Assembly: GCF_027988105.1 (NCBI RefSeq)
Contig: NZ_JAQJZJ010000004.1
Coordinates: 62,001-126,000, forward strand
Direction of reading: 5' to 3'
Length of the DNA: 64,000 nucleotides
Source of the DNA: Pseudomonas aestuarii
Lineage (GTDB): Bacteria > Pseudomonadota > Gammaproteobacteria > Pseudomonadales > Pseudomonadaceae
The notes under the pieces are model-generated. The model worked only from the letters and a program-made list of their open reading frames with translations, was not told the origin of the DNA and ran no database searches. How positions within the stretch are numbered: position 1 is the first letter of the stretch; every line of letters begins with the position of its first letter. A program made the position numbers and the translations under genes. Shown here piece after piece: positions 23,889-34,548 of this stretch.

Positions 23889-25808
23889 TCAGCCGGCCTC
23901 GACGCAGTTGCGGCCGCCGCGCTTGGCCTGGTACAGCGCTTGGTCGGCGCGCTCGAATACCTGATCGCTGCGCTCTGCGCTGGCGAATGCACTGATCCCG
24001 GCCGACAGGGTGATGGTCACCCGCTCGCCCCTGAAGTGGAACGGGCAGGCTTCGATGCCGGCACGCAGGGTTTCCAATAGTTGCAAGCCGCCGGTCAAGG
24101 GGGTCGCCGGAATCAGCAGGGCGAACTCCTCACCACCGAAGCGGGCGATGAAGTCGGTCTTGCGCAGGCGCTTGTGCAGTTCGCCGGCGATGATTTTCAG
24201 CACCTTGTCGCCGGCCAGGTGGCCGTACTCGTCGTTGATCCGCTTGAAGTGGTCGATATCGACCACCGCCATCAGCAGTTCGCCACCGTAGCGCTGCCAG
24301 CGCGCCACCTCCAGATCCAGGCGCTCGTTCCAGGCCGCGCGATTGGGTAGCCCGGTAAGCGGGTCGAGCAAGGCTTTCTGCCGTTGCTCTTCGAGGTGCT
24401 GACGAAAGCCCTTGGCTTCCTGCTCCATGTTTGCCACTCGTTCGACCAGGGTTTGCAAGCGCCCGGCCACCAACTGTTCGCGCTCGTCACGCTGGCGTTG
24501 ATACTGCTCCATGGTGCCCAGCAAACCGCCCAAGCGGTTTTCCACCAATTGCTTGAGGCTCGGCAAATCCGTTGCCTGCTGCACGCTGCTGTGCAGTCCG
24601 TCGACCTGCTGGCGCAGCTCGCTGTCGAGCTCACGCGCGGCACTGACCGAATCGGTGTAGCCATCGTGGGCATCTTGCAAGCCGCCCTGAAAGGTCGCCA
24701 GGCGCTCATTGAGCTGTTTGAGGTAACCCTCGAACTCGCGCTGCCCGACATCGGCAATGGCCAGCATCAGCACGGCCAGATCGTCCAGCACCGGCACCAG
24801 CTCATACAGGTTCAAACCGGCCAGAATGCGCTCGCGCAACAAGTCGGCCTGATCCTGGTGGTGCTCCGGCAAGACCAATTCGTCCAACAGACCGATCAGG
24901 GTTTTCTCGACATGATTGGCGATGGCGCTGTAACCAGGCTCTGGTGGTGGCGGCAAGGCGAACTCGGGGTCCGTCTCGGCGCTCTCAACCGACTCTTCAC
25001 GGGTGCCGGGCGTCGCCGCCTGCGGTAACAAGCCGGCAGGCAGTGGCAGGCTGTCGAGCACGCTCGCCGCTGGGGCCGGGGCGTGAACGGCGTTCTCCGC
25101 GGCCTGGTTGACGGTAGCCGCCGTTGCTTCGTCAACAGAGCGGACGGGCGCTGGCTCTGCCAGGGGTGCGACTGCCGAGGGCACTGTCAGCGGCGGCAGC
25201 GGTTGCGGCACAGGCAACGGCGCCACTGGCACAGGCACTGGCACTGGCCCGGCTTCGGTCGCGGCCGGCAGCTCGCCAATCGCCGGGGCGCGGCCAGCGA
25301 ACAGCCGTTTGAGCAAGCCCGGTCGCTCGACCTGAGCGTGCCCCAGCACTGCCAGCGCCTGTTGCTGCAGGGTACTCAACTCGGCCAGCAGCAGCGGCAA
25401 CTCACGCACCTGCTCGGCACGGCTATCGAGTTGCTTGGCAAAGTCCTTCAGCGGCCGGCGCACTTCGCGCGGCAGGTCCAACTCGAGCAGCTGGCCAACC
25501 AACGCAACCAGGGCGCTGGAAACCTGCCCGACTCGTTGCTGGCGGCGTTGCTCGGAATCCAGAACGGCTTTTTCCAGCCGCGGGATCAATCCAGCAAGGC
25601 CCGCGTCCATGTCATCACGGCGCAGGATTGCGCGCAGATCCTGCATGCACTGATCGACCGCTTTATCGGCGCCCTCGGCCGCCAGGCTGCTGCGTACCAG
25701 CCCCCGCCGCAGCAGGTCGACCCGGGCATCCCAACGCCGTTCGAGGACTTCCTGCTGCTCGAGGCTGGCCAGGTATTTGTCTTTCCAGCGCTGGGCGTCA
25801 TTGCTCAT
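23889..25808 (-). CDS. Cytosolic diguanylate cyclase (GGEEF) with coiled-coil N-terminal region
   Basis: 639 residues without transmembrane segments. The first 200 residues and residues 340-460 are helical and coiled-coil-like, separated by a Pro/Val/Ala-rich linker (about 180-260). The GGDEF domain (about 465-635) has active GGEEF with the product-inhibition site RKTD exactly 5 residues before it, so it should make c-di-GMP with feedback control. It matches the position of PA5487 (DgcH). Its ATG overlaps the stop of the EEP gene by 4 bases. Confidence 0.93.
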   Translation of the reverse strand: MSNDAQRWKDKYLASLEQQEVLERRWDARVDLLRRGLVRSSLAAEGADKAVDQCMQDLRAILRRDDMDAGLAGLIPRLEKAVLDSEQRRQQRVGQVSSALVALVGQLLELDLPREVRRPLKDFAKQLDSRAEQVRELPLLLAELSTLQQQALAVLGHAQVERPGLLKRLFAGRAPAIGELPAATEAGPVPVPVPVAPLPVPQPLPPLTVPSAVAPLAEPAPVRSVDEATAATVNQAAENAVHAPAPAASVLDSLPLPAGLLPQAATPGTREESVESAETDPEFALPPPPEPGYSAIANHVEKTLIGLLDELVLPEHHQDQADLLRERILAGLNLYELVPVLDDLAVLMLAIADVGQREFEGYLKQLNERLATFQGGLQDAHDGYTDSVSAARELDSELRQQVDGLHSSVQQATDLPSLKQLVENRLGGLLGTMEQYQRQRDEREQLVAGRLQTLVERVANMEQEAKGFRQHLEEQRQKALLDPLTGLPNRAAWNERLDLEVARWQRYGGELLMAVVDIDHFKRINDEYGHLAGDKVLKIIAGELHKRLRKTDFIARFGGEEFALLIPATPLTGGLQLLETLRAGIEACPFHFRGERVTITLSAGISAFASAERSDQVFERADQALYQAKRGGRNCVEAG

Positions 25809-26686
25809 TGCGCGGTATCGGCGGCAGGCAGGCCACGCGCAGGCAGCTGCGAGCGGCCCAGTGCTTGCGGCAGGCGAATTTCCACGGCCACTGGCAGATG
25901 ATCGGAAATCGGCAGAGCCAGCACCTCGTATCGCTCCAGCGCCAGGCCAGGGCTGAGCAGGATATGGTCGAGGCAGCGCTGCGGCCGCCAACTGGGAAAG
26001 GTCGCTTCGATCTGCGGCGCCACCAGGCCGAGGTCGCGCAAGGGCGATTTCAGCAGCAAGTCACTGGCGTGGGTATTCATGTCGCCCATCAGGATCTGGT
26101 GCCGATAGCCGCCGATCAGGTCGCGGATATAGGCCAGCTGGCGGGTGCGGGTCCGCGCGCCCAGCGACAGGTGCATCATCACCACGACAATCGCATCCTC
26201 GCCTTCGCCGATGCGCAATAGCATCGCACCGCGGCCCGGCGGGCCAGGTAGCGGGTGATCCTCGAGCAGGCTGGGGCGCAACCGGCTGAGCACGCCGTTA
26301 CTGTGCTGGGCCAGGCGGCCAAGATTGCGATTGAGCTGCTGGTACCAGTAGGGAAAGGCACCGAGGTGGGCCAGGTGTTCGACCTGATTGACGTAGCCGG
26401 AACGCAGGCTGCCGCCATCAACTTCCTGCAGGGCAACCAGGTCGTAATTTTCAAGCAGATTGCCAATGCGCTGCAGATTGCCGGCACGGCCGATATGCGG
26501 CAGCAGGTGCTGCCAGCTGCGCGTCAGGTAGTGGTGGTAACGCTGGGTGGTGATGCCGACCTGGATATTGAAGCTGAGCAGACGCAGCAGCCCGCCGCAG
26601 GGCCAATCGACGGCAGCAGTGCACTGCGAGTTGACCTGTGGATCACACAGGCCAACCTGACGGCTGTTGGTCCATCGACGCAGCAT
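25805..26686 (-). CDS. Endonuclease/exonuclease/phosphatase family protein
   Basis: 293 residues of the EEP (DNase I-like) fold. Catalytic motifs are all present: LLSFNIQ near the start, LQEVD, the MMHLSLG histidine, GDMNTH and the terminal SDHLPV. The substrate may be a nucleic acid or a phosphoester; it cannot be told from sequence. It is probably co-transcribed with the cyclase downstream and lies 22 bp from dsbA upstream. Confidence 0.9.
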   Translation of the reverse strand: MLRRWTNSRQVGLCDPQVNSQCTAAVDWPCGGLLRLLSFNIQVGITTQRYHHYLTRSWQHLLPHIGRAGNLQRIGNLLENYDLVALQEVDGGSLRSGYVNQVEHLAHLGAFPYWYQQLNRNLGRLAQHSNGVLSRLRPSLLEDHPLPGPPGRGAMLLRIGEGEDAIVVVMMHLSLGARTRTRQLAYIRDLIGGYRHQILMGDMNTHASDLLLKSPLRDLGLVAPQIEATFPSWRPQRCLDHILLSPGLALERYEVLALPISDHLPVAVEIRLPQALGRSQLPARGLPAADTAQ

Positions 26687-26708
26687 GCGCGACGCTCGTG
26701 GCGGCCGC

Positions 26709-27335
26709 CTACTGCGCGGCGCGCTCTTTGTCGATCAGGTAATCGGCCACCTGCAGAGCCTGCTTGGCACCCCCGGCCATGCCGATGTCGAAACGGTACT
26801 TGCCGTTGACGACCATCACCGGCACACCGCTGATCTGGTAGGCCATGGCCAGTTTCTTGGCCTTTTCCATCTGGCTCTTCACGCCGAAGGAATTGTAAGT
26901 CTTGAGGAAGGTGTCCTTGTCGACCCCCTGGGTGGCGAGGTATTCGGCCATTTCTTCTGCCGTTGCCAGCTTCTTGCCTTGCTTGTGAATAGCGTCAAAG
27001 ATGGCCGTATGCACCTTGGACTCCACCTTCATCGCCTCCAGGGTGATGAAACCTTGGCCATGCACATTCCACAGGCCACCGAACAAGGCCGGAATGCGGA
27101 CAAAATTGACGTCGCCCGGCAACTGCTCGATCCACGGGTTGATGCTCGACTCGAACTGATAGCAATGGCCACAGCCGTACCAGAACAGTTCAACCACCTC
27201 GATCTGCCCGGGCTTGGATATCGGCACAGCGCTGGTGAGCTCGACATAGTTCTTGCCGGCTTCGGGTTCGGCCTGAACAGTCAGCGCGAACAGGCTGCTG
27301 ATGGCCAGGGCAGCGCCGAGGATCAGTTTACGCAT
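26709..27335 (-). CDS. dsbA: DsbA thiol:disulfide oxidoreductase
   Basis: 208 residues with a signal peptide (cleavage after VQA, about residue 22). The thioredoxin fold has the active site CGHC in FWYGCGHCYQF and the cis-proline in SGVPVMVV. It oxidises cysteines of exported proteins in the periplasm and is re-oxidised by DsbB. AAGGAG precedes the ATG. c-type cytochrome genes lie next to it upstream. Confidence 0.97.
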   Translation of the reverse strand: MRKLILGAALAISSLFALTVQAEPEAGKNYVELTSAVPISKPGQIEVVELFWYGCGHCYQFESSINPWIEQLPGDVNFVRIPALFGGLWNVHGQGFITLEAMKVESKVHTAIFDAIHKQGKKLATAEEMAEYLATQGVDKDTFLKTYNSFGVKSQMEKAKKLAMAYQISGVPVMVVNGKYRFDIGMAGGAKQALQVADYLIDKERAAQ

Positions 27336-27433
27336 GAGGTACTCCTTGCTTGAATGTTAGGCGTCGCGCAACGACGAGTCGCTATTCAGACCCTGTGCCG
27401 CAGGGCAGGTTCCCACCATTGTAGCGGGCTGAC

Positions 27434-27469
27434 AAACGAAAAAGGGTGGCCGCGGCCACCCTTTTCGTT
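27434..27469 (-). terminator. Intrinsic terminator after cytochrome c4
   Basis: A near-perfect palindrome of 17-bp arms, GC-rich in the centre with A/T ends (AACGAAAA ... TTTTCGTT), 30 bp after the cytochrome c4 stop. On the minus strand the stem runs into a T5 stretch. Confidence 0.85.
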
Positions 27470-27498
27470 GCAGGTTCTTACGTCCCGCGCGGCAAGGC

Positions 27499-28104
27499 TC
27501 AGTGCAGGCCCTGGATGAAGCTGGATACCGCTTCGATATCCTTGTTGCTCAGCTTGGCGGCGATGCTGCGCATGATCATGCCGTCACCGTCGTTGGTGCG
27601 ATTGCCTTCACGGAAATCGGTCAGCTGCTTGGCCACATAGGCCGCATGCTGACCACCGATTTGCGGGAAGCCTGCCGCATCGAGGCCAGCGCCGTTGGGC
27701 GAGTGGCAACCGGTGCAGGCGGGCATGCCTTCGTTCAACTTGCCACCACGGAACAGCTCTCCGCCGCGAGCGACCAGTTTCGGGTCGGCTGCGCCAACAC
27801 TCATCGACTGGCTGGAATAGTAGGCGGCGATATCGGCCAGATCCTGATCGCTGAGGTTATTCAGCAGACCGGTCATTTCCACGACCTGGCGATTGCCGGC
27901 CTTGATGTCGTTAAGCTGCTTGAGCAGGTAGCGCTCGCCTTGACCAGCCAACTTCGGGAAGTTCGGTGCAGCACTGTTGCCATCGGCACCGTGGCAAGCG
28001 CCACATACGACAACTTTGCCCTGACCTGCGGCAGCATCACCGGCGGCCTGGGCCAAACCTGTGATGCTTAGGGTCAACAGCAGACTCACGAGTATTTTGT
28101 TCAT
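27499..28104 (-). CDS. Diheme cytochrome c4
   Basis: 201 residues with a signal peptide (after GLAQA, residue 20). Two c-heme sites, CGACH and CTGCH, lie in two homologous halves, each with a later Met ligand (SMSVG region; GDGMIMRS region). Cytochrome c4 passes electrons to terminal oxidases, here probably the aa3 or cbb3 type. It is 46 bp downstream of the cytochrome c5 gene and probably co-transcribed. Confidence 0.95.
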   Translation of the reverse strand: MNKILVSLLLTLSITGLAQAAGDAAAGQGKVVVCGACHGADGNSAAPNFPKLAGQGERYLLKQLNDIKAGNRQVVEMTGLLNNLSDQDLADIAAYYSSQSMSVGAADPKLVARGGELFRGGKLNEGMPACTGCHSPNGAGLDAAGFPQIGGQHAAYVAKQLTDFREGNRTNDGDGMIMRSIAAKLSNKDIEAVSSFIQGLH

Positions 28105-28150
28105 CAGCTAATCCAACTACGGCTAAGAGAGAAAGAGTTATGGGCCGGAT

Positions 28151-28441
28151 TTACTCGGTCATCCACTGTATGACGGCTTGGTAATCCTCGGCGGTGCAGT
28201 CCATGCACAGACCACGCGGCGGCATTGCATTAAAACCATTGGTGACGCTGCTGACCAGCGTATCCATGCCTTTAGCCAAACGTGGCTCCCAGGCGGCTTT
28301 GTCGCCTTTTTTCGGTGCCATTGGCAGTTGCCCATTGTGGCATGCCCCGCAAGCGCGGTTGAACACCGTTTGTGGATCCTGGGCAGCCTGGCTGTTGTAG
28401 GAAAACACCAACACAGCAGCGGCAAGCAGCATTTTATTCAT
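28151..28441 (-). CDS. Monoheme cytochrome c5
   Basis: 96 residues from M at 28441. A signal peptide (after SQA, residue 19) is followed by one heme site CGACHNG, a Met ligand in NAMPPRG, and the two extra cysteines of class c5 (CMDC). It is a small periplasmic electron carrier. The longer frame to 28678 has no signal-peptide logic and is rejected. Confidence 0.92.
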   Translation of the reverse strand: MNKMLLAAAVLVFSYNSQAAQDPQTVFNRACGACHNGQLPMAPKKGDKAAWEPRLAKGMDTLVSSVTNGFNAMPPRGLCMDCTAEDYQAVIQWMTE

Positions 28442-28689
28442 CAGATCAGCCTCATCAGGGAAGGCAACGCACCGCCCTCTATGGACACCAAGGTCTAATT
28501 CGTCCCCGCAATAATCATCCAGCGTACGGGACAAAGCGCACACAAAATCTGCGGCATTATATACTGGCACCACTGAAACGGAAACGACACCGCTTGCCGC
28601 GCCGCGTAGCGCCCGGCAGGATGTGCGCAAATGTCGCAAGGGCTGCGCGCCTGAAATTTCCATTATGCCCGCCCTCACCGGATACCCTG

Positions 28690-29352
28690 ATGCAAGCTAA
28701 GAACCCCATTATCGGCCTGTGCCAACAAGCCACCTTCCAGATCAGCGCCGCCAAGGTCGACCAGTGTCCAGACGACCTGGGCTACGAAGTGGCCTTTGCC
28801 GGCCGCTCCAACGCCGGCAAATCCAGCGCGCTGAACACCCTGACCCACGCCAGCCTGGCGCGCACCTCGAAAACCCCGGGGCGCACCCAGCTGCTGAACT
28901 TCTTCCGCCTGGACGATGAGCGGCGCCTGGTCGACCTGCCCGGTTATGGCTACGCCAAGGTCCCGATCCCGCTGAAGCTGCACTGGCAAAAGCACCTGGA
29001 GGCTTATCTGGGCAGCCGCGAGTGCCTGCGCGGGCTGATGTTGATGATGGATATCCGCAAGCCGCTGACCGAGTTCGACATCTTGATGCTGGATTGGTCG
29101 ACAGCCAGCGAGATGCCCATGCACATTCTGCTGACCAAGGCCGACAAGCTGGCTTTCGGCGCGGCCAAGACCACGCTGCTCAAGGTGCAGCAGGACATCC
29201 GCCAGCGCTGGGGCGACCGGGTGAGCATTCAGTTGTTTTCCGCACCCAAGCGTATCGGGATCGAAGACGCCCAGGCGGTGCTGGCCGAATGGCTGCAATT
29301 GGGTGAGTTCGCCATTGATGAAGAGCAGAACGAGCCGCAAACCGAAGCCTGA
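28690..29352 (+). CDS. engB: EngB/YihA ribosome-assembly GTPase
   Basis: 220 residues. G1 [13 protein letters not shown]2 TPGRTQ, G3 [11 protein letters not shown]4 TKADK and G5 SAPK are visible. EngB is an essential GTPase in assembly of the large ribosomal subunit. The ATG at 28690 gives the normal N-terminus. It is divergent from the cytochrome c5 gene across about 250 bp with no other gene; that gap contains TATATACT at 28558 as a possible -10. Confidence 0.96.
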   Translation: MQAKNPIIGLCQQATFQISAAKVDQCPDDLGYEVAFAGRSNAGKSSALNTLTHASLARTSKTPGRTQLLNFFRLDDERRLVDLPGYGYAKVPIPLKLHWQKHLEAYLGSRECLRGLMLMMDIRKPLTEFDILMLDWSTASEMPMHILLTKADKLAFGAAKTTLLKVQQDIRQRWGDRVSIQLFSAPKRIGIEDAQAVLAEWLQLGEFAIDEEQNEPQTEA

Positions 29353-29380
29353 GTCGGCCGCCGGGTACTTTGCTGCGGAC

Positions 29381-29511
29381 AAAAAAATCCCCGAGCCTCA
29401 TATGGGGAGAGAGAAGCTCGGGGTTTAAAGGTCTGAACCGCTAGGGCGGGGTTCAGATATCTGCCAACACTTAACACAACAAGGAGCATTGAAAGGCTTT
29501 CTGGGCCATTC
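29381..29511 (-). ncRNA. ersA: ErsA (Spot 42-position) small regulatory RNA
   Basis: About 131 nt between polA and engB, the location of Spot 42 in enterics and ErsA in P. aeruginosa. It begins 6 nt after a sigma22 -10 box and ends in a terminator: an 8-bp stem (CCCCGAGC at 29389-29396 with GCTCGGGG) and a T7 tail. The loop of the last stem is the pyrimidine-rich TTCTCTCTCCCC, available for mRNA pairing. An internal hairpin CTGAACC/GGTTCAG lies at 29432-29456. ErsA in P. aeruginosa is about 132 nt, depends on AlgU and represses algC. Confidence 0.88.
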
Positions 29512-29517
29512 AAAGCT

Positions 29518-29545
29518 TCTGACTACGGGTACAAACGCAAAGTTC
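29518..29545 (-). promoter_or_regulatory. AlgU/sigma22 promoter of ersA
   Basis: Minus-strand -35 GAACTT (29545-29540), 17-bp spacer, -10 TCAGA (29522-29518): a complete match to the AlgU/RpoE consensus. It predicts envelope-stress induction of the small RNA. Confidence 0.9.
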
Positions 29546-29668
29546 AGCCACTTCTTAGAATCTATTGATCATAAAAATCTGACGCTTAATACCTGACGGT
29601 TTTAGAAGTTAACACCCCCCGCCAGCGCCCCCCAAACGCAGGCGGGTTCGCACCGGCCAGCCGCCGGA

Positions 29669-32482
29669 TCAGTGCGCCTCGTCCCAGTTATTGCCCACGC
29701 CCACCTCCACCAGCAACGGCACAGCCAGTTCGGCCGCGCCGCTCATCAGCTGCTTGATCTGCTCGCGCACCTGCTCGATCAGGTCTTCGCGCACCTCCAG
29801 CACCAGTTCGTCGTGCACCTGCAGGATCACCTTGGCATCCAGGCCTGACTCGCTCAGCCAGTTGTCCACCGCGATCATGGCGCGCTTGATGATATCCGCA
29901 GCGGTGCCCTGCATCGGCGCGTTGATCGCGGTGCGTTCGGCGCCCTTGCGCAGGCCCGGGTTACCCGAGCGGATCTCCGGCAGGTACAGACGACGGCCGA
30001 ACAGGGTCTCGACATAGCCCTGCTCGGCGGCCTGTGCGCGGGTGCGCTCCATGTAGGCGAGCACGCCGGGATAACGGGCGAAATAGACGTCGATATAGGC
30101 TTGCGCCTGCTTGCGATCGACGCCGATCTGCTTGGCCAGACCGAAGGCGCTCATGCCGTAGATCAGGCCGAAGTTGATCGCCTTGGCGCTGCGCCGCTGG
30201 TCCGTGCTCACCTCGTCCAGGCTAACGCCGAACACTTCGGCGGCGGTGGCCTTGTGCACGTCGAGGTCATGGCGGAAGGCATCCAGCAGCCCTTCGTCCC
30301 GGGCCAGATGGGCCATGATGCGCAGCTCGATCTGCGAGTAGTCCGCCGCCAGCAACTTGTAACCCTTGGGCGCAATGAACGCCTGGCGAATGCGCCGGCC
30401 CTCGGCGCTGCGGATCGGAATGTTCTGCAGGTTCGGGTCCGAGGACGACAAGCGCCCGGTGGCCGCCACGGCCTGGTGATATGAGGTATGGATGCGCCCG
30501 GTGCGCGGGTTGATCTGCTCCGGCAGACGGTCGGTGTAGGTGCTCTTGAGCTTGCTCAGGCTGCGGTACTGCATCAGCACCTTGGGCAGCTCATAGTCCT
30601 GTTCGGCCAGTTCGGCGAGCACCGCCTCGGCGGTCGATGCCTGGCCCTTGGCGGTTTTGCTGATGACCGGCAGGCCGAGTTTCTCGTAGAGAATCACCCC
30701 GAGCTGCTTGGGTGATGACAGGTTGAATTCCTCACCGGCGATGTCGAAGGCCTGACGCTCCAGCGCCACCAACTTGTCGCCCAGCTCGACGCTCTGTTCG
30801 CCGAGCAGCTTGGCGTCGACCAGCGCACCCTGGCGCTCGATCCGTGCCAGCACCGGCACCAGCGGCATCTCGATCTCGCGCAGAACCTTGGCCAGGCCCG
30901 GTTCGGCTTCGAGCTTGGCCCACAGGCACTGGTGCAGGCGCAGGGTCACATCGGCGTCTTCTGCCGCATAAGGCCCGGCCAGCTCCAGAGCGATCTGGTC
31001 GAAGGTCAGCTGCTTGGCGCCCTTGCCGGCGATGTCCTCGAAACGAATGGTGCTGTGGTCTAGGTATTTCTGCGCCAGGCTGTCCATGTCATGGCGGGTG
31101 GCCGTGGAGTCGAGCACATAGGACTCGAGCATGGTGTCGAAGGCCACGCCCTGCACCTCGATCGGCGTCGAGGCATTGGCGAGGATATTGATGTCGTACT
31201 TGGCGTGCTGGCCGACCTTGGCCTTGTGCGGGTCTTCGAGAATCGGCTTGAGCGCGGCCAGCACCTGATCGCGGTCGAGCTGCGCCGGCACGCCCATATA
31301 GGAGTGGGCCAGCGGAATATAGGCCGCCTCGCCGGCCGTGACCGCAAACGACAGGCCCACAAGCTGCGCCTTCTGTGCATCGAGGCCGGTGGTTTCAGTG
31401 TCGAAGGCGATCAGCTCGGCGCCTTTAAGCTTGCCCAGCCAGCGCTCGAACTGCGCCTGTTCGAGTATCGTCTGGTAGCCAGGCGAGGCCGGGATAACCA
31501 CGGCCGGTTCGGCTTGCGGCACCGCGCTAGCGGTCAGGCTGAACAGCTCATCGGCCGCCGGCGCGGCGCTGGCGACCTTGGCGCTTTTGGCAACCTGCCC
31601 CTTGTTCTGGCGCAATAACTCATCGCGCCAGCTCTTGAACTCCAGCTCCTCGTACAACTCGAGCAACGCGGGTACATCGGCGGCGCCGGGGTGCAGCGCG
31701 TCGACTTCCAGGTTCAGGGGTACGTCCAGCTTGATGGTCGCCAGCTGGTAGGACAGGTAGGCCATGTCACGGTGCTCGGTGAGCTTGGCCGCCAGGGTCT
31801 TGGCCCCGCGAATCGGCAGCCCGGCCACCTTGTCGAGGTTGGCGTAGATCACGTCGAGACCGCCACCGATGCCGACCAGCAGGCCTTGGGCGGTTTTCTC
31901 GCCAACCCCCGGCACTCCCGGAATGTTGTCGACCTTGTCGCCCATCAGGGCCAGGTAATCGATGATCAGCTCAGGACCGACGCCGAATTTCGCTTTCACG
32001 CCATCGATGTCATAGACGCTACCGGTCATGGTGTTGACCAGCGTAACGTGCGGGCAGACCAGCTGGGCCATGTCCTTGTCGCCGGTGGAAATCACCACGT
32101 CGCGGCCTTCGCCGGCGCATTGGCGGGCCAGGGTACCGATCACGTCATCGGCTTCGACGTCATCGACACAGAGCAGCGGGAAGCCCAGCGCCCTGACGCT
32201 GGCGTGCAATGGCTCGACCTGCACGCGCAGATCATCGGGCATCGACGGCCGGTTGGCCTTGTACTCGGCGAACAGCGCATCGCGGAAAGTGCCGCCCTTG
32301 GCATCGAAGACTACGGCGAAGGGGCTGTCGGGGTACTGCCTGCGCAGGCTCTTGAGCATGTTCAGCACGCCTTTCACCGCACCGGTGGGCAAGCCCTTGG
32401 AGGTGGTCAGCGGCGGCAGGGCATGGAAGGCGCGGTACAGGTACGAAGAACCGTCGACCAGGACGAGAGGAGCTTGGCTCAT
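29669..32482 (-). CDS. polA: DNA polymerase I
   Basis: 937 residues, normal length. The 5'-3' exonuclease domain (about 1-295, with [35 protein letters not shown]) is followed by the 3'-5' proofreading domain ([11 protein letters not shown] near 365) and the polymerase domain ([28 protein letters not shown], motif [17 protein letters not shown], and [10 protein letters not shown]). All three active sites look intact. It fills gaps in repair and processes Okazaki fragments. The start MSQAPLVLV is preferred to the upstream TTG. Confidence 0.98.
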   Translation of the reverse strand: MSQAPLVLVDGSSYLYRAFHALPPLTTSKGLPTGAVKGVLNMLKSLRRQYPDSPFAVVFDAKGGTFRDALFAEYKANRPSMPDDLRVQVEPLHASVRALGFPLLCVDDVEADDVIGTLARQCAGEGRDVVISTGDKDMAQLVCPHVTLVNTMTGSVYDIDGVKAKFGVGPELIIDYLALMGDKVDNIPGVPGVGEKTAQGLLVGIGGGLDVIYANLDKVAGLPIRGAKTLAAKLTEHRDMAYLSYQLATIKLDVPLNLEVDALHPGAADVPALLELYEELEFKSWRDELLRQNKGQVAKSAKVASAAPAADELFSLTASAVPQAEPAVVIPASPGYQTILEQAQFERWLGKLKGAELIAFDTETTGLDAQKAQLVGLSFAVTAGEAAYIPLAHSYMGVPAQLDRDQVLAALKPILEDPHKAKVGQHAKYDINILANASTPIEVQGVAFDTMLESYVLDSTATRHDMDSLAQKYLDHSTIRFEDIAGKGAKQLTFDQIALELAGPYAAEDADVTLRLHQCLWAKLEAEPGLAKVLREIEMPLVPVLARIERQGALVDAKLLGEQSVELGDKLVALERQAFDIAGEEFNLSSPKQLGVILYEKLGLPVISKTAKGQASTAEAVLAELAEQDYELPKVLMQYRSLSKLKSTYTDRLPEQINPRTGRIHTSYHQAVAATGRLSSSDPNLQNIPIRSAEGRRIRQAFIAPKGYKLLAADYSQIELRIMAHLARDEGLLDAFRHDLDVHKATAAEVFGVSLDEVSTDQRRSAKAINFGLIYGMSAFGLAKQIGVDRKQAQAYIDVYFARYPGVLAYMERTRAQAAEQGYVETLFGRRLYLPEIRSGNPGLRKGAERTAINAPMQGTAADIIKRAMIAVDNWLSESGLDAKVILQVHDELVLEVREDLIEQVREQIKQLMSGAAELAVPLLVEVGVGNNWDEAH

Positions 32483-32556
32483 GAGCAGGATCAACCTTTT
32501 CGGCGGGGGCGGCGTTAGAATGACCGCACCATTGAAAACAAAGGGACAAGGTTACC

Positions 32557-32841
32557 ATGCGCACACTCAATCTCTTGTTGCTGGCCAGCCTGTTGGCAGT
32601 CACTCCGCTTGCGGCATTTGCCGATGATGCCCCCTCGGCCGAGCCGGATGTAACCATCCGCCAGGAAGGCGACCGCACCGTTGAGGAATACCGGGTCAAT
32701 GGCTTCCTCTATGCAATCAAAATCACCCCCAAGACCGGCAAGCCCTACTTCCTGGTGCGCGCCGACGGCAGTGACGGCAACTTCGTCCGCTCGGACTCGC
32801 CGGACATGCTGATTCCGTCCTGGGAAATCTTCAAATGGTAA
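32557..32841 (+). CDS. DUF2782 periplasmic protein
   Basis: 94 residues with a signal peptide (after AFA, about residue 22). The rest matches DUF2782: VEEYRVNGFLYAIKITP, GKPYFLVRADG, ending IPSWEIFKW. Function is unknown; the family regularly lies between polA and thrB in Pseudomonas. It ends 15 bp before thrB and is probably co-transcribed. Confidence 0.9.
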   Translation: MRTLNLLLLASLLAVTPLAAFADDAPSAEPDVTIRQEGDRTVEEYRVNGFLYAIKITPKTGKPYFLVRADGSDGNFVRSDSPDMLIPSWEIFKW

Positions 32842-32856
32842 GTCGGCGGTTCTGAT

Positions 32857-33807
32857 ATGTCGGTATTCACCCCCCTAGAGCGTCACGAGCTGGAAGCCTT
32901 TCTCGCGCCTTATGGCCTGGGTCGCCTGCGCGATTTCCAGGGCATTGCCGCGGGCAGCGAGAACAGCAACTTCTTCGTCAGCCTGGAGCAGGGCGAGTTC
33001 GTCCTGACCCTGATCGAGCGCGGCCCCAGCGCCGACCTGCCGTTCTTTATCGAACTGCTCGATGTCCTGCACGAGGCCGGCCTGCCGGTGCCCTATGCCC
33101 TGCGCACCGAGAGCGGTGAAGCACTGCGCTGCCTGGCGGAGAAGCCGGCGCTGTTGCAGCCGCGCCTGCCGGGCAAGCACGTTACCGTGGCCAACCCGCA
33201 CCACTGCCAGGAAGTCGGCAGCCTGCTGGCGCACATTCACCTGGCCACCCGCGCCCATGTGCTGGAACGCAAGAGCGATCGCGGCCTGGACTGGATGCTC
33301 GAAGAGGGGCCCAGCCTGGCGCTGAAACTGCCGGAGGCGCAATTGCCGTTGCTGCGCGATGCCCTGGCGGAAATCCACGCGCTCAAGCCTCGCATCCTCG
33401 CCCTGCCGCGGGCCAACCTGCACGCCGACCTGTTCCGCGACAACGTGTTGTTCGATGGTAATCACCTGGCTGGGGTGATCGACTTCTATAACGCCTGCGC
33501 CGGCCCGATGCTCTACGACCTGGCAATCGCCCTGAATGACTGGTGTTCGGATGCCGATGGCAGTCTCGATCCGCACCGCGCCCAGGCCCTGCTCGGCGCC
33601 TATGCCACCCTGCGCCCCTTCACCCCGGCCGAGGCCGAGCTATGGCCGGCCATGCTGCGCATCGCCTGCGTGCGCTTCTGGCTGTCGCGGCTGATCGCCG
33701 CCGACTCCTTTGCCGGCCAGGAAGTGCTGATCCATGATCCGGGCGAGTTCCAGCACCGCCTGCTGCAGCGCCAGCAGGTCGAGGTGGCGCTGCCCTTCGC
33801 CCTCTAG
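32857..33807 (+). CDS. thrB: Homoserine kinase, APH-fold type
   Basis: 316 residues of the aminoglycoside-phosphotransferase-like homoserine kinase found in Pseudomonas. Visible features are GSENSNFFVSLEQGEFVLTL, the catalytic HADLFRDNVLF (D as base) and the metal-binding GVIDFYNAC. It phosphorylates homoserine for threonine synthesis. It ends 30 bp from the convergent nrdJb, with a GC-rich hairpin (33820-33837) between them but no T run. Confidence 0.94.
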   Translation: MSVFTPLERHELEAFLAPYGLGRLRDFQGIAAGSENSNFFVSLEQGEFVLTLIERGPSADLPFFIELLDVLHEAGLPVPYALRTESGEALRCLAEKPALLQPRLPGKHVTVANPHHCQEVGSLLAHIHLATRAHVLERKSDRGLDWMLEEGPSLALKLPEAQLPLLRDALAEIHALKPRILALPRANLHADLFRDNVLFDGNHLAGVIDFYNACAGPMLYDLAIALNDWCSDADGSLDPHRAQALLGAYATLRPFTPAEAELWPAMLRIACVRFWLSRLIAADSFAGQEVLIHDPGEFQHRLLQRQQVEVALPFAL

Positions 33808-33837
33808 TCCGGCACTTGCGCCGCCCCCCGGGGCGGC

Positions 33838-34524
33838 TCAGCCGCACCTGGAATACCCGCAGTTGAGGCAGGTGGCGCAGCCCTCCAGGTGCACCACCGC
33901 CTGGGTCTGGCACTTGCTGCACAGTAGCGCGCCGGGCGGGAAGCCCTCGCCCGGCTCCACCGCGCTGGCATCCTGGCTGGCCTGGTAGACCGCCCACTTC
34001 TCTGCCAGCAGCCGGCGCTGCCCTTCATCCAGTTCGTGCCCCTCGAGCAGGCCGATGGCGATCAGGTGGCGCTCCAGCACCGCGCCGATTTCGGCCACCA
34101 GCGACGGCATGTAGACGCCACCGCGCTTGAGGTAACCGCCGCGCGGATCGAACACCGCCTTCAACTCCTCGACCAGGAAGGTGCAGTCGCCGCCCTTGCG
34201 GAACACCGCCGACATGATCCGGGTCAGCGCCACTATCCACTGGAAATGCTCCATGCCCTTGGAGTTGATGAAAATCTCGAACGGCCGGCGCTGCTCGTGG
34301 GGCGTACCGGCGTTGAGCAGGATGTCGTTGATGGTGACGTAGAGCGCATGCTCGAACAGCGGCGACTTGATCTTGTAGGTGACGCCGAACAGGCTCTCCG
34401 GGCGCTGCAGGGTTTCGTCCATCTGCACCGGCGCTGACGTTTCGGCGGCGGCCGCGCGCTGCATCGCCTCGACTTCGTCGATCACCTGGAAACCGGTGAT
34501 GCGCTGCTCGATCTTCACCGCCAT
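33838..34524 (-). CDS. nrdJb: Class II ribonucleotide reductase small part (NrdJb)
   Basis: 228 residues. This is the C-terminal portion of a split B12-dependent ribonucleotide reductase. The first part contains ITGFQVIDEVEAMQR and INSKGMEHFQW; the tail is a zinc ribbon with CSKC and CLNCGYSRCG, which probably carries the redox-active cysteines that re-reduce the active site. The partner NrdJa lies 24 bp upstream. The same split is known in P. aeruginosa (PA5496/PA5497). Confidence 0.92.
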   Translation of the reverse strand: MAVKIEQRITGFQVIDEVEAMQRAAAAETSAPVQMDETLQRPESLFGVTYKIKSPLFEHALYVTINDILLNAGTPHEQRRPFEIFINSKGMEHFQWIVALTRIMSAVFRKGGDCTFLVEELKAVFDPRGGYLKRGGVYMPSLVAEIGAVLERHLIAIGLLEGHELDEGQRRLLAEKWAVYQASQDASAVEPGEGFPPGALLCSKCQTQAVVHLEGCATCLNCGYSRCG

Positions 34525-34548
34525 GGATGTCTCCTGCGCGCCGGGCGC

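Noticed and set aside
33820..33837. GC-rich hairpin between thrB and nrdJb as terminator
   Set aside because: Stem is good but no T run on either strand, so intrinsic termination is not supported.
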